The notes: a model not told the origin generated them from the sequence alone. A stretch of 50,959 bases of DNA from a bacterium (GCA_027490575.1 JAIXXV010000012.1:1-50959), one strand, 5' to 3'. Counted from the first letter of the stretch, positions 16,413 through 26,169 are shown. Numbers and translations are program-made.

Positions 16413-19400
16413 TTTGGTTTGCTAGTTTTAAGTCACGTATTATCAAATTGATACTTCTTCTTTTCATAGCTAACTCATCTTTCTTTTCTTCTGATGGAAC
16501 TTTTTCTCTTTGAGCCAGTTCGTCATCTTTTTCTCTTAGTATCTTTGCTACAAAGTCTCTTGCTTCTTTCTTTTCCATAGTACCATAGCTTATATCTCCC
16601 CTAAGTGGATTGTTAGTCACCCTCATTATCAAGTCATGGAAGTTTTTATGAGCACTTGCTGTACCCTCTTTCTGTGCACTGATTTTTTCTATTGCGTCTC
16701 TGACCTTTTTTGCCAACACATCCTTAAAAGCCGTATCTATTTCCTTTTGAACTTTTTCTATCAAACCTTTGTCAACAAGGTGGTCGTACTCACTGTCTGT
16801 AGATTCTAGATGCTTTTTAACCGTCTTGATTTTTCTTTGACCTTTCTCTAGGTACCCTACAGCTGCTCCATCTATACCTGCTTTTTCTGTATTTTCTATG
16901 TTTTGATTTATCTGCCCAATGATTTCTTTTGTAAGAGAATATCTAACTAGATGAGTTATTGTAGAATCTGAAACAAGTTTTTTTCTAAGCTGTTGATATC
17001 TGACTTTTGCATTTCTTTCAAATGCTTCCATTTCCTCAATCTTTTTAAGCGCATTTTCATATTCTTCCTTTTTGGCTTTGTGCTCAAGTCTGATTTTTTC
17101 TGCAGCTCTTTTTATTTTTCCTGTAGTCCCAAACATTCTGCCAAAAAGTCCCAATCCTCTGTCTGCTTCTGTTTTAGACAGGTGGCCATTTTTTAGCAAT
17201 TCACCAACTTGTCTAACTCTTTGGTGCCACTTATACGGCTCATGCTTAATCTCATCAGCTTGTTCTTTATATACTTTTTGTGCGTATTTTGCCTCATCCC
17301 CTGTCCAAGCACTATCCTTTGAGACCCATTCACCTTTTGAAACCTCTATTATGTTTTGAAGTATTTCTGATGGCTTTGAAATGATCCTAACATATTCAAC
17401 ATCGTCTCTACTTGGATCTTTTGACTTACCTTCCTCAAGTAGCCCAAGTTCGACTAGTTCATCTATACAAGCATCAACCTCCTTTAGGCTCATACCCGCC
17501 CATAGCGCCAATGCACCCGTGGTTGCTTGAGTTATTCCGTTTGTCCTATCAATATTGTACGCAGATCTCTCTTCATTTTCTGCAAGTCTGTTAATGAGTT
17601 TAACTGTTTCTGGTCTTATACTGTGCAAATCAGGAAAAACTGAAGCTACTTTATATATAGGTTTTTCGCTTACCTTTCTCTTTTTCTCAACTGACTTATC
17701 AAGCTTATCAGCCATATTAAGCTGGACACCTCGTTCTGCTATTTTTGACCTCAGGCTTTCTTTGATGGTCTCATTATCTTGCAAACCAGGTTGGTCCTTC
17801 CATTTACTAAGCTCTTCCATCAGCTCATTCTCAGCCTTTTTTATCTTACCTGGAGCAGTTTTAAAATCTAAGATTGTCTGGAACATTTCCTCTATCCTGT
17901 CACTACCTCCGTTTAGAGCGAGACCTTCCAAATACAGCCTGATGTTTTCTACGGCCTCAGCATTCAGTGTTGATTTTTCAGAAGTCTTTTTGTCTTTGTT
18001 TGCGGTTTCTTTATTTGTGTTTGCCCTTTCCACTGCGCCGAAGTCTAGTTTTTCAGAAACAAGTTCTCTGTACGCTTCTGTTATTTCTTTTTCAACCACT
18101 CTTACTTTTCCATATTTTATGAAAATTTGTTCTATCGAATCTTCATCACCTCCCCTAATCAACTCATTTATATCAAAACCGTTTGCTCGGCCATACTCAT
18201 TTGCAAAGGTTATAAATGTGTCATCTTCCAATACTTTATCAAAACCAGGATACGGTTCAGGGTTTACTAAGTCCATACCTACTATTAAATCACCTTTAAA
18301 AATCTTAGATTTCTTTTTTATCTCTGGAGTTTTGTTATCTGGAACTTGATCTGCTGAAATTAGCTTAGCCCCCTCTTCAATATTTTTTGTTACAAACGCT
18401 TCTACTTTATCTGCATCTTTTGGAGCACTTGTAGCGTCGGTGGCATTTTCTGGATTGTCTATGTTGTCTACATGAGCTGTCTGTAAATAAGATTCTTTAG
18501 TATCGACCTCAGCCTTTTTAACACCTTTTATTTTCTTTTTAGTCATAGACCTGTCAAGTAAAACCTCAGAATCATTGAGACTATAATCTCTGAAAAAATC
18601 ACTGTCTACACCCTGCACATTCGCCTCATACATTTTTTCTCTGTCTGTTTTGAAAGCACCCTCTTTTCTTCTATTGTTTGAGTTCGATGCCACCCTTTTG
18701 TCTTCAGGCTTTTTGTAAAAACTCCAATCTATAGATGCATAAACATCCTTCAATTCCTCTATCAAGCTTTCTCTAAGTAAGTTTTCATTATCCGCGCCAC
18801 CTTTATTTGAAAATTGTGTGTCTCCGATTTTTTTGAAAATACGTCGAAACTCCTGCTCGATCTCTGTGGCATTACCTTTGTTACTGACTAAAGACCTCAA
18901 AGAATCAATGTCTTTCATTGCTCTAGTGAAGTTGTCTGGTCGATGTTGGATTTCTGAAACAGATTCATTTGAAATAACAACATCTGGTTCTTGTTGTTCA
19001 ACCTGTTCCGGCACATCAACTGTGCTGTCGACAGTCGAGTCATATCTATCAACAGGAGTCTTTTCTGTAGGTCCAGTATATTTATATAAATTCTTCCTGT
19101 CAGTTTTAGACGGGGCATCTCTTGTATCTCTATCGCCTTTTGACCATACATAATTTTTCTTAGATTTCCTTGGTACTTTTTCATCACTGCTGTCAGTGTT
19201 TGATCTAGGTATCTGCTTTTCTAGTTCGGCAGTTATATCCTGCTCTAAATTAGCCAATAAGGAATTTTTCAATTCACTGTCAATCTCCGCATCTAATTTA
19301 CTAAAGGTAGTACGTTCAATCTCGCTTCTAACTCTCTTAACCTCAGTCTTTTTTTGAGAATCACTTTTACCTCCATCTTTTACATATGATCGCAGTCTTT

Positions 19401-19794
19401 CTAGCATCAAATAAGCTTGCCTGAGTATTCTATTGGTTCGAGCTTCATCCTCAGCTTTCGCATCCGGGCCAGTTTCTTCTACATTAGCGTTTTCGATATT
19501 GATCACAGGCTCCTCTTCACCTGGTTTTCTTTTGTTTCTGGATTTACGGCCCGAAGCAGATTTTCCACCCTTTTTGTCCAAGTCATCCCCACTCTCACTG
19601 CTTCTACTGGCGCCTCTTTTCTTACCTATCATTTCAACCCCACCTTCAAGTGCTTCTGCAGGTTTACTACCACCCCTCTTTTTTTTATGAGGCTTTAAAT
19701 CTTTGTGTCCAGATTCAACATGGTCAGGAAAACCACCGCTATCTATATCATCAAACGGTCCTCTCAGTCCACCCGATTCTAGTCCTCTTGGCAT
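16402..19794 (-). CDS. Large charged protein with a possible winged-helix segment, unknown
   Basis: 1130 aa, no signal peptide or membrane helix. Residues 1-480 are low-complexity and highly charged, probably disordered. A more ordered region follows; around residues 725-800 the pattern INRLAENEERSAY, MSLKEVDACIDELVELGLL looks like a winged helix-turn-helix. The C-terminal 300 residues are coiled-coil rich. Base composition matches the neighbours. It overlaps the following 107-aa gene. Function unknown; a large cytoplasmic scaffold or nucleoid-associated protein is possible but speculative. Confidence 0.6.
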   Translation of the reverse strand: MPRGLESGGLRGPFDDIDSGGFPDHVESGHKDLKPHKKKRGGSKPAEALEGGVEMIGKKRGASRSSESGDDLDKKGGKSASGRKSRNKRKPGEEEPVINIENANVEETGPDAKAEDEARTNRILRQAYLMLERLRSYVKDGGKSDSQKKTEVKRVRSEIERTTFSKLDAEIDSELKNSLLANLEQDITAELEKQIPRSNTDSSDEKVPRKSKKNYVWSKGDRDTRDAPSKTDRKNLYKYTGPTEKTPVDRYDSTVDSTVDVPEQVEQQEPDVVISNESVSEIQHRPDNFTRAMKDIDSLRSLVSNKGNATEIEQEFRRIFKKIGDTQFSNKGGADNENLLRESLIEELKDVYASIDWSFYKKPEDKRVASNSNNRRKEGAFKTDREKMYEANVQGVDSDFFRDYSLNDSEVLLDRSMTKKKIKGVKKAEVDTKESYLQTAHVDNIDNPENATDATSAPKDADKVEAFVTKNIEEGAKLISADQVPDNKTPEIKKKSKIFKGDLIVGMDLVNPEPYPGFDKVLEDDTFITFANEYGRANGFDINELIRGGDEDSIEQIFIKYGKVRVVEKEITEAYRELVSEKLDFGAVERANTNKETANKDKKTSEKSTLNAEAVENIRLYLEGLALNGGSDRIEEMFQTILDFKTAPGKIKKAENELMEELSKWKDQPGLQDNETIKESLRSKIAERGVQLNMADKLDKSVEKKRKVSEKPIYKVASVFPDLHSIRPETVKLINRLAENEERSAYNIDRTNGITQATTGALALWAGMSLKEVDACIDELVELGLLEEGKSKDPSRDDVEYVRIISKPSEILQNIIEVSKGEWVSKDSAWTGDEAKYAQKVYKEQADEIKHEPYKWHQRVRQVGELLKNGHLSKTEADRGLGLFGRMFGTTGKIKRAAEKIRLEHKAKKEEYENALKKIEEMEAFERNAKVRYQQLRKKLVSDSTITHLVRYSLTKEIIGQINQNIENTEKAGIDGAAVGYLEKGQRKIKTVKKHLESTDSEYDHLVDKGLIEKVQKEIDTAFKDVLAKKVRDAIEKISAQKEGTASAHKNFHDLIMRVTNNPLRGDISYGTMEKKEARDFVAKILREKDDELAQREKVPSEEKKDELAMKRRSINLIIRDLKLANQNEK

Positions 19795-20094
19795 ATATAT
19801 TGGAATTATTAAAAAAAGATAAAAATTTACTAAATACTATCAAAATACTACCAATATTTTAAACCCATTATTCAATATTGACAAACATCGGGCGTACTCT
19901 TAACATATATGTATACAGTTATTTCAGAACGATATTCACCAAAAAAGCCCTTATTTATAGGCATTTTTTGTTTCCAGTGGTCCGCAAAACCAACTAATTT
20001 AAACTATATTTTAAAGACCCCTCAAGATTTACACAGCAGGCCACAGTCAGGTAGCTATGTAAAGACATACAAGAAAAGTAAGAAATTGCTCGGT

Positions 20095-21246
20095 ATGAGT
20101 ACTTTTGAGGCTTTCAATCCAACAACTTTTAAATCTAAAGTGCTGTTTTTTTCTATTACGACTATATTATTAGGGACTTCAGCTACCGCTGCCCTTGTTC
20201 CAAAGGAGTCATCAGCTGACATGTTCTCACTACTTTCATCTGTATTCCAGTCTAGTTCTGTTGGAAAAGAGCCAGAAATAACGATTTCTGAGAAAAACAT
20301 ACAAAGTATGCAACTTCTTGCTCCTACTAGGGTCCCAGTGAAAACCGCCTCAAGTACAGAAGATCTAAAGTTGTTTATGAAAGAATCATCTAGAGTTGTT
20401 GACGGTATTGCTCTTAGTAATGAGAATACAGCAACTGTAAATGGCCACACTGATTTATTTGATAAAGATCTTCAATCAGACAAGATAAGTCTATATACGG
20501 TCAGAAATAACGATACTATAGAGCAAATAGCGCGTATGTTTGGAGTAAATGTCAGTACTATACTATGGGCCAATGATTTAAAAAGAGGTGTAGCCCTAAA
20601 ACCTGACCAGGTTTTGGTTATAATGCCGATCTCAAGTATTCAGCACATTGTTTCAAGGGGTGAAACAGTCCAATCTATTTCTAAAAAGTACGGTGCAGAT
20701 ATAGAAGAGGTTATTCAATTCAACAACATTGGTGATGACCAAAAACTTACCGTTGGCACTGTTATCATTATCCCTGATGCCGAAGGCTCACTAACTCTAG
20801 CTGAGTCTAAGAAAAAGGAAGAGGAAGACAAGAAGTCATCGAAGGCTCAGTCAAAGACCAAGAAAGGTACACTTTCTTCAAAGATAACTACAACAAGTTC
20901 AGCTGGTTACTTCTCTAGACCAGTTGCAGGTGGTGTCAGGACTCAAGGTATACACGGTCACAATGGTATAGATATTGCAGCTCCGCTAAATACGCCTATA
21001 CTTGCTGCGGCTTCAGGTAGGGTTGTAGTTGCCAAAGATGGTGGTTGGAATGGTGGGTACGGTAGCTATGTTGTTATTCAGCACGACAATGGTATGCAGA
21101 CCCTTTACGCTCACCTAAACAGAGTTGATGTAAGTGTTGGAAACACTGTATCAAAAGGTCAGACTATAGGAGCGATGGGTACTACTGGAAGATCTACAGG
21201 TATACACCTACACTTTGAAGTTAGAGGTGGTAGAAATCCTTTCTAA
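20095..21246 (+). CDS. LysM-LysM-M23 cell-wall endopeptidase
   Basis: 383 aa from the ATG at 20095; the frame is open from 19909, but the later start puts the export helix (KVLFFSITTILLGTSATAA, about 15-33) at the N-terminus. Two LysM domains (about 134-180 and 182-228) bind peptidoglycan. A Lys/Ser-rich linker leads to an M23 metallopeptidase (about 277-383) with HNGIDIA near 288 and HLHFEVR near 370 as zinc/catalytic motifs. Family role: cleaving peptide cross-links, or activating other hydrolases, during growth and division. The end stops at GGRNPF, slightly short of the usual NPxxYL. The gene converges on comM and overlaps it by 26 bp. Confidence 0.85.
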   Translation: MSTFEAFNPTTFKSKVLFFSITTILLGTSATAALVPKESSADMFSLLSSVFQSSSVGKEPEITISEKNIQSMQLLAPTRVPVKTASSTEDLKLFMKESSRVVDGIALSNENTATVNGHTDLFDKDLQSDKISLYTVRNNDTIEQIARMFGVNVSTILWANDLKRGVALKPDQVLVIMPISSIQHIVSRGETVQSISKKYGADIEEVIQFNNIGDDQKLTVGTVIIIPDAEGSLTLAESKKKEEEDKKSSKAQSKTKKGTLSSKITTTSSAGYFSRPVAGGVRTQGIHGHNGIDIAAPLNTPILAAASGRVVVAKDGGWNGGYGSYVVIQHDNGMQTLYAHLNRVDVSVGNTVSKGQTIGAMGTTGRSTGIHLHFEVRGGRNPF

Positions 21247-22807
21247 TATATCCCGAGGCCTCAAGTATTGAGACCTCATCTATGTATTTCTTTTCATCTA
21301 TGTCGGCTATTGTCCTTGCTAGTAGTAAAAGAGATACAGATTTTCTTGGATTAAGTTTCAGTGATAAAGATATTTTTTTATATGCACTTGTATCATTGTT
21401 TTCATCTACAGACTCTCTTGCATAGATTAGTTCCCTCATATTTTTTCTATTTATAACCGCATCAGCTGATTTTTTAGTTTTGTTTATCTGACTAAACCTA
21501 TCCTTCTGAATATCGCGAACCCTTTTGATTGTTTCACTAATATATTTTGAATTATAAATGCTAGCTGAGTCTGTGTGTTGCTCAGTACTGACAAACATAT
21601 CAAACCTTTCTATGACAGGGCTACACAATTTGTTGGAATAGCTCAGTAATCTTTGCGGTGAACAAATGCACTTCTTATCAAAAGAGCCCTTAAATCCACA
21701 CGGACAAAAATTGGTAGTTGCGATACAACAAAAATTTATAATGTCACCAAATATACTACCTTCTTCAAGAGGCTGACGTAAGCTCTCCAGAGTTCTCCTA
21801 TCGAATTCTGCCCATTCATCAAGTACTAATATTGAGTTGTTTAGATTTGACATTAGACCTCTTTTTTCAAAACTTCCAATCATTTTTCCATAGCTTATGG
21901 TATGGTGCGGTGAAAATAGAGTTTGATTAGGTAAGTACACTTCTTGGTTGTTAAATTGCCTTAGAAAATGATGCGGATCAGACTTTTTTGAGATCAACTC
22001 GCCCAATGATTTTGCCAGCATTGTTTTACCTGTTCCAGGAAATCCACTAATCATCATATGGTGGTTTCCAGAAAGAGCTATCATTAAGGCTCTCTTTACG
22101 TGATTTTGTCCGACAACTCTGTCTATTTGCTTGTCACTCCCTGTTTCTTTATCTATATCTGCCCCAAACTCTTTGGTCAAATTAGAGTCGGTGCAAAAAT
22201 TAGAGTCAGCACGAGATTCATGCCCGGACTGGTCAGTTATAAAGTTTTCCCACGTATTATTTTTTACACGATTTATCGCATCGGTAATATCATTAGCAAA
22301 TATGATTTTTATATCATCATAAAATGGGTTTCGATCGCCAGAATCTTTGCTGTCATTAATTAGTTTATTTATCTCATCCTCATCTCTACTTGAGCAAATA
22401 ATTCTCTTAATATTTGAATTTATTAGTTGATAGATGTGTGATTTTATATTTATCACACTTTTTATCTCTCCAGATAGTGATAATTCACCAAGTGCACCAA
22501 TGTCTTTTTCAAGATTAAATTCACCTATTTTGTTTAGATAGGACAATACTATGGCTAAATCAAAGTGCGAACCCTCTTTCTTTTTATGTGCCGGGCTCAG
22601 TAAAACAGTTATCCTCTTTTTTCTTTGATAAACAGATTTAAACCCAGTATTTTTTATTGCAGCCAAGACCCTTAGTTTTGATTCCTCAACTGCCCTGTCA
22701 CCCAAACCTATGATGTCAAATCTAAATATACCACCACTAACATCGGTTTCAACCTCTACACAAAACAAGTCATTTCTATAATGACTTGAACAATATATTT
22801 TAAACAT
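21221..22807 (-). CDS. comM: ComM/YifB-type Mg-chelatase-like AAA+ ATPase
   Basis: 528 aa. The N-terminal ChlI-like domain (VEVETDVSGG, FDIIGLGDRAVEESKLR, LLSPAHKKK) is followed by Walker A SGFPGTGKT (about 254-262), Walker B LVLDEWAEF (about 330) and FCPCGFKG. The C-terminal segment is the Mg-chelatase-related domain. ComM is a hexameric helicase that promotes branch migration in natural transformation, which fits a genome with type IV pili, though ComEC is not in the window. The last 26 bp overlap the convergent M23 gene. Confidence 0.9.
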   Translation of the reverse strand: MFKIYCSSHYRNDLFCVEVETDVSGGIFRFDIIGLGDRAVEESKLRVLAAIKNTGFKSVYQRKKRITVLLSPAHKKKEGSHFDLAIVLSYLNKIGEFNLEKDIGALGELSLSGEIKSVINIKSHIYQLINSNIKRIICSSRDEDEINKLINDSKDSGDRNPFYDDIKIIFANDITDAINRVKNNTWENFITDQSGHESRADSNFCTDSNLTKEFGADIDKETGSDKQIDRVVGQNHVKRALMIALSGNHHMMISGFPGTGKTMLAKSLGELISKKSDPHHFLRQFNNQEVYLPNQTLFSPHHTISYGKMIGSFEKRGLMSNLNNSILVLDEWAEFDRRTLESLRQPLEEGSIFGDIINFCCIATTNFCPCGFKGSFDKKCICSPQRLLSYSNKLCSPVIERFDMFVSTEQHTDSASIYNSKYISETIKRVRDIQKDRFSQINKTKKSADAVINRKNMRELIYARESVDENNDTSAYKKISLSLKLNPRKSVSLLLLARTIADIDEKKYIDEVSILEASGYIRKDFYHL

Positions 22808-22906
22808 TATCTACAAGTAAATTAATTTTATCTTGTATCTATCAGTATTTACTTAAACAGTATTTGCATTAAATCAAAAATGCGATGGGAATGAGGCATC
22901 ATCCGC

Positions 22907-23272
22907 CTAGGCCTGCAACCACTCGTTTATATGAGATTTACAAGTTCTTGCTGAAGGATTTGCTTCAAGTCTATCCTCTTCTATTTCTTCACCACTAACC
23001 TCACATATACCATATGTTCCAGAGTCTATTTTGCTAAGAGCGTGTTCAACCTCTGAAAGTTGAGTCTCAAGCACTCTTACAACCTCATCTTTTTCTTGAT
23101 AGCCTTCGATGTTTAGTGCAACGTCTTCTCTATCTGCTGTATCGACTGGATCAACTGCACTTGCTTCCCATGCATCACCTCCTTTGTTCTGAGCCAAGTC
23201 TGATAATTCTGAAACTATCAAATCCTTCTCTTTTATAAGAAGATTTTTGTAATGATTTAGGTCTTTGTTCAT
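22907..23272 (-). CDS. DksA/TraR-family protein with a degenerate zinc finger
   Basis: 121 aa. An N-terminal coiled-coil hairpin (about 1-80) carries the acidic DPVDTADRED segment, followed by GTYGICEVSG and RTCKSH. The family's C4 finger is reduced: the first pair is CxxS and the second CxxH. Role in the family: secondary-channel binding of RNA polymerase, with or without ppGpp. Whether zinc is still bound is uncertain. The start is set by a -10 box 6 nt upstream. Confidence 0.8.
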   Translation of the reverse strand: MNKDLNHYKNLLIKEKDLIVSELSDLAQNKGGDAWEASAVDPVDTADREDVALNIEGYQEKDEVVRVLETQLSEVEHALSKIDSGTYGICEVSGEEIEEDRLEANPSARTCKSHINEWLQA

Positions 23273-23278
23273 ATAATG

Positions 23279-23284
23279 ATTATA
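23279..23284 (-). promoter_or_regulatory. Extended -10 box 6 nt before ATG
   Basis: TGATATAAT, then 6 nt, then the ATG at 23272. Confidence 0.6.
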
Positions 23285-23287
23285 TCA

Positions 23288-24583
23288 TTATCTAACTATC
23301 CTGCCAGCTGTAAGTCTGAAAAGCACTTCCCTCAACGTTTTATCACTTGTGGCAATAACAAGTGTTTCTTTGTCTACAAATGTGTACAACATCAATATAC
23401 TTCCTTCAGAATCAACAAGCGCTCTAGAATCCTTATTTTCAATAACTTTGTCTACAAAAACATTCCTTGTAAAAGAAGCGTCAATCAAGTTTGTACTTGT
23501 ACTAACTGATGTGGTACCTCCCTCGTTATTTTCACCACTGTCACTCGTGCTATTTGCAGTATTAATTCTTTGTAGGTTCTCAGTGGAAATGAATATACCA
23601 CCAAGGTCTCTTTCTAGTGTTGATTCCCATTTTAACATCTCTGCAAAAGCTCCATCATAAAAATCAACATTGAATATCGCAAATGATTCATATGGATTCT
23701 TGGCATAAATACCAAGCATAAAATTGCTCTTTAGAGATCTAACTAAAGCACTGGTAACTCTAGAGTTGGTCGCATCAAAAAATTCACCCGTTGTTATAGG
23801 TCTACTAGATGTGCCAATACCAGTTGTATACAGGATATATTTTAGTGAACCAAGGTCAATTTCTTTTGTTTTCTCTATCTGTGTCAACCTAACTATTTCC
23901 TGTGCAGTTCTGTCATCTATGTTTATAAATGTGTTTTCCTCAGCGTATATTATGGATGGGTTAGGATTTGTTGCAGTTGGCGTACCTAGTGGTATTGATG
24001 GAGATTTTATAAATACATACAGTGCTGTCGCTACAAGTCCTACAAATAACAATACTACTGCAGATATTATTACTGTGAATTTAATGTTCTTGTTCTCTTG
24101 CGCAATCTGATCCATTGAACCCATCTTGTCTTGCCTCTTTTTCTCCGCAAGAGCAATCTTTATCATTGTTACATTATCATTTTTAACCGCACTTGATATG
24201 TCAGATTGATAGGTTCTGATATTTTTCTCTGATAACTGGCCGTCTGTTTGTGCATTCAATGCATCTACTATGTGAACCACAGGTTTGTCATTGACCGGCC
24301 CCTCGATGACAGGTTTCATCAAGTCTATAGAATCACTATGCGCATGTTCTTTAACCATATCCCTGAGTGATTTGTGGGAATGAGCTTCAGGTGATGAACT
24401 GTTGGTATTAGTGTTAACAGAACCTTCAGCAATACCTGTTCTGTCTTGGTCTAGTTTCGGCTGTGCTAATGAGTTTTCCATCTCTCCACTTTGAGCAACT
24501 TGATCAGAGTTTGGAAAAGAAAATTTTCTCACTCCAGGGTTACCAGAGTCTGGAGAATAATTTTTTATAGGATTATCATTCAT
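23288..24583 (-). CDS. Single-pass membrane protein, unknown
   Basis: 431 aa from the ATG at 24583; the frame runs upstream to a TTG at 24613, but a TATAAT 9 nt before the ATG favours the shorter form. About 165 polar cytoplasmic residues precede one membrane helix (FTVIISAVVLLFVGLVATAL), leaving about 240 residues outside. The outer part has alternating strands and helices and ends ETLVIATSDKTLREVLFRL. I recognise no family. It lies directly upstream of the DksA-like gene. Confidence 0.6.
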   Translation of the reverse strand: MNDNPIKNYSPDSGNPGVRKFSFPNSDQVAQSGEMENSLAQPKLDQDRTGIAEGSVNTNTNSSSPEAHSHKSLRDMVKEHAHSDSIDLMKPVIEGPVNDKPVVHIVDALNAQTDGQLSEKNIRTYQSDISSAVKNDNVTMIKIALAEKKRQDKMGSMDQIAQENKNIKFTVIISAVVLLFVGLVATALYVFIKSPSIPLGTPTATNPNPSIIYAEENTFINIDDRTAQEIVRLTQIEKTKEIDLGSLKYILYTTGIGTSSRPITTGEFFDATNSRVTSALVRSLKSNFMLGIYAKNPYESFAIFNVDFYDGAFAEMLKWESTLERDLGGIFISTENLQRINTANSTSDSGENNEGGTTSVSTSTNLIDASFTRNVFVDKVIENKDSRALVDSEGSILMLYTFVDKETLVIATSDKTLREVLFRLTAGRIVR

Positions 24584-24592
24584 ACTTTTAAT

Positions 24593-24598
24593 ATTATA
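24593..24598 (-). promoter_or_regulatory. -10 box that decides the start at 24583
   Basis: TATAAT 9 nt before the ATG at 24583, lying inside the upstream extension of the frame. Confidence 0.45.
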
Positions 24599-24685
24599 CT
24601 CCAACCAGCTCAAAATCTAAACAACTTATATATTATTTTTTGTTATATATAGATATATAATCCGCCAAATATTTTTTTGCCGAAA

Positions 24686-24724
24686 GTTATCGGCTAAATA
24701 TTAAATAATATCTGCTAAATACTA
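24686..24724 (-). repeat. Stop-proximal degenerate repeat, AT-rich variant
   Basis: Begins at the TAG stop of the NYN gene: TAGTATTTAGCAGATATT then TTTAATATTTAGCCGATAAC. It has the same TTAGCAGATA step as the other copies but is more AT-rich, so membership is uncertain. A GCCGA/TCGGC hairpin lies at its end. Confidence 0.4.
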
Positions 24725-25540
24725 TTTACCAAATATTTTAGCCAAGTCACTTGATGTCATGAACCCTCCGTCGTCTTTAGCGTCTATTTCCTTTGTGTTT
24801 ACTGCTGAGTTGCTCGACGCGTGTTTTTTGCCGGCATTAGGCTTACTTCTCTGTGTTGGTCTGACCCCACTAGTTCTTTGTGAAGGACGAGTTTGCTTAG
24901 GTGTAAATCTTGCAGATTTGGTTGGTACAGATGAAACATCGTTTGCACCTGATACTGCTGGCGATACCGCTGACGGTGCTTTTATATCATTTACTTTTGT
25001 ATGTGGTTTAGACGTATAGCTGTCGCCGTACTGACCCCCTATTGTATATTTCTTAGGATCTAAACACATGTCTATAAAGTCATCCGTAACCTCACGTAGT
25101 CTGCCTGATGATGATTTTCCAAATGCAATAACCTCAACCTGGCAACCCTCATTTGTTTGTAGATACTCCACTAGCGGTATAAAGTCACCGTCACCTGAAG
25201 CAATAATGACTGTGTCCAGTTTCGGTGCCATTTTGATAGCGTCTACGGCAAGTCCAACATCCCAGTCAGCTTTCTTTGCACCACTATTGAATATCTGTAT
25301 GTTTTTTGTTTTTGTTTCTATACCAAGTTTTTCTAGTGCTTCGAAAAACCCTTTCTCCTCGCCTGTTTCTGTTGTGATTACATATGCAACCGCTCTGATA
25401 AGTGCCCTGTTTGCGACCACCTCCTTCATGATTGCACCAAAATTAACCCTTGCATGATAAAGGTTTTTTGCACTATGGTATAAGTTTTGTGTATCTATGA
25501 AAATCCCAACTCTTTGTTCTTTGTGTTTTATAACTGTCAT
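24722..25540 (-). CDS. NYN-domain (LabA/DUF88-type) predicted RNase
   Basis: 272 aa. GIFIDTQNLY (13-22), ADWDVGLAVDAI and IIASGDGDFIPLVEYL supply the conserved acidic residues of the PIN-like NYN nuclease fold in residues 1-165. The C-terminal 100 residues are Ser/Thr/Lys-rich and disordered, ending SSDLAKIFGK. NYN proteins are metal-dependent RNases implicated in RNA turnover; the substrate is unknown. Confidence 0.85.
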   Translation of the reverse strand: MTVIKHKEQRVGIFIDTQNLYHSAKNLYHARVNFGAIMKEVVANRALIRAVAYVITTETGEEKGFFEALEKLGIETKTKNIQIFNSGAKKADWDVGLAVDAIKMAPKLDTVIIASGDGDFIPLVEYLQTNEGCQVEVIAFGKSSSGRLREVTDDFIDMCLDPKKYTIGGQYGDSYTSKPHTKVNDIKAPSAVSPAVSGANDVSSVPTKSARFTPKQTRPSQRTSGVRPTQRSKPNAGKKHASSNSAVNTKEIDAKDDGGFMTSSDLAKIFGK

Positions 25541-25612
25541 TGTTTTGAATTCTTTTGAATTTATTAAAATTTACTAAAAATCTAATATTAAATATTATGA
25601 AAATGCTCTGAT

Positions 25613-25621
25613 ATTATATCA
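25613..25621 (-). promoter_or_regulatory. Extended -10 box for the NYN gene
   Basis: TGATATAAT on the minus strand, immediately after the rpsO terminator, giving a leader of about 66 nt. Confidence 0.5.
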
Positions 25622-25628
25622 TTAAATT

Positions 25629-25657
25629 AAAAAAGTAAGCTGATTGCTTACTTTTTT
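25629..25657 (-). terminator. Terminator downstream of rpsO
   Basis: Perfect 12-bp inverted repeat (AAAAAAGTAAGC / GCTTACTTTTTT) with a 5-nt loop. It can end transcription in either direction; it serves rpsO here. Confidence 0.85.
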
Positions 25658-25701
25658 ATCTTTGGACTTTTTCAGGTATATCTACCTGTATATCAAGTTG
25701 T

Positions 25702-25977
25702 CTAAGCTGTTTTGTTTTTTAGACCTAGCTTCTTTGCTACAGTGTCGAAAGCTTTAGGGTCTTTCTTTTGTAGGTATTTGATATGTTTTTGTCTGTCGGC
25801 AACAAGTTGTAGTAGGCCTCTTCTAGAGTGGACATCTTTTTTGTGAGTCTTAAGATGTTTTGTAAGCTCCTCAATTCTTTTTGAAATGATAGCAATCTGA
25901 ACAGGAGCAGAACCTGTGTCATCCTTGTGAATGGCTACTTCTTTTATAACTTTTTGCTTTTTTGTCGTTGTAAGCAT
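25702..25977 (-). CDS. rpsO: Ribosomal protein S15
   Basis: 91 aa, standard length. DTGSAPVQIAIIS (21-33), the RIEELTKHLKTHKKD helix and HSRRGLLQLV are the S15 signature. It binds the central domain of 16S rRNA and nucleates platform assembly. It is transcribed alone, followed by a strong terminator; a small CAGGTA/TACCTG inverted repeat sits at 25673-25688 just after the stop. Confidence 0.97.
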   Translation of the reverse strand: MLTTTKKQKVIKEVAIHKDDTGSAPVQIAIISKRIEELTKHLKTHKKDVHSRRGLLQLVADRQKHIKYLQKKDPKAFDTVAKKLGLKNKTA

Positions 25978-26163
25978 GATGGCGTGATATTAGCATATAT
26001 ATCCAATTTAGGCAATATGCTACAATATATCCAAATGACAGTTGGCGAAATACTCTAAGTGCATCAATAGGTGTATCAACATTGCACCAAATGATACATA
26101 AAATTGGCCAAATAGCGCCAATGTCGCCAAAATATCATTAACAATACATTGACTTAAGCTTTG

Positions 26164-26169
26164 TAAAAT
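26164..26169 (+). promoter_or_regulatory. -10 box 6 nt before the Xer start
   Basis: TAAAAT, then 6 nt, then ATG at 26176. Confidence 0.45.

Noticed and set aside
19909-20094. Upstream extension of the M23 endopeptidase frame to ATG 19909
   Set aside because: It would place 62 polar residues before the signal segment; the TTGACA at 19878 with TAACAT would also start transcription beyond that ATG.
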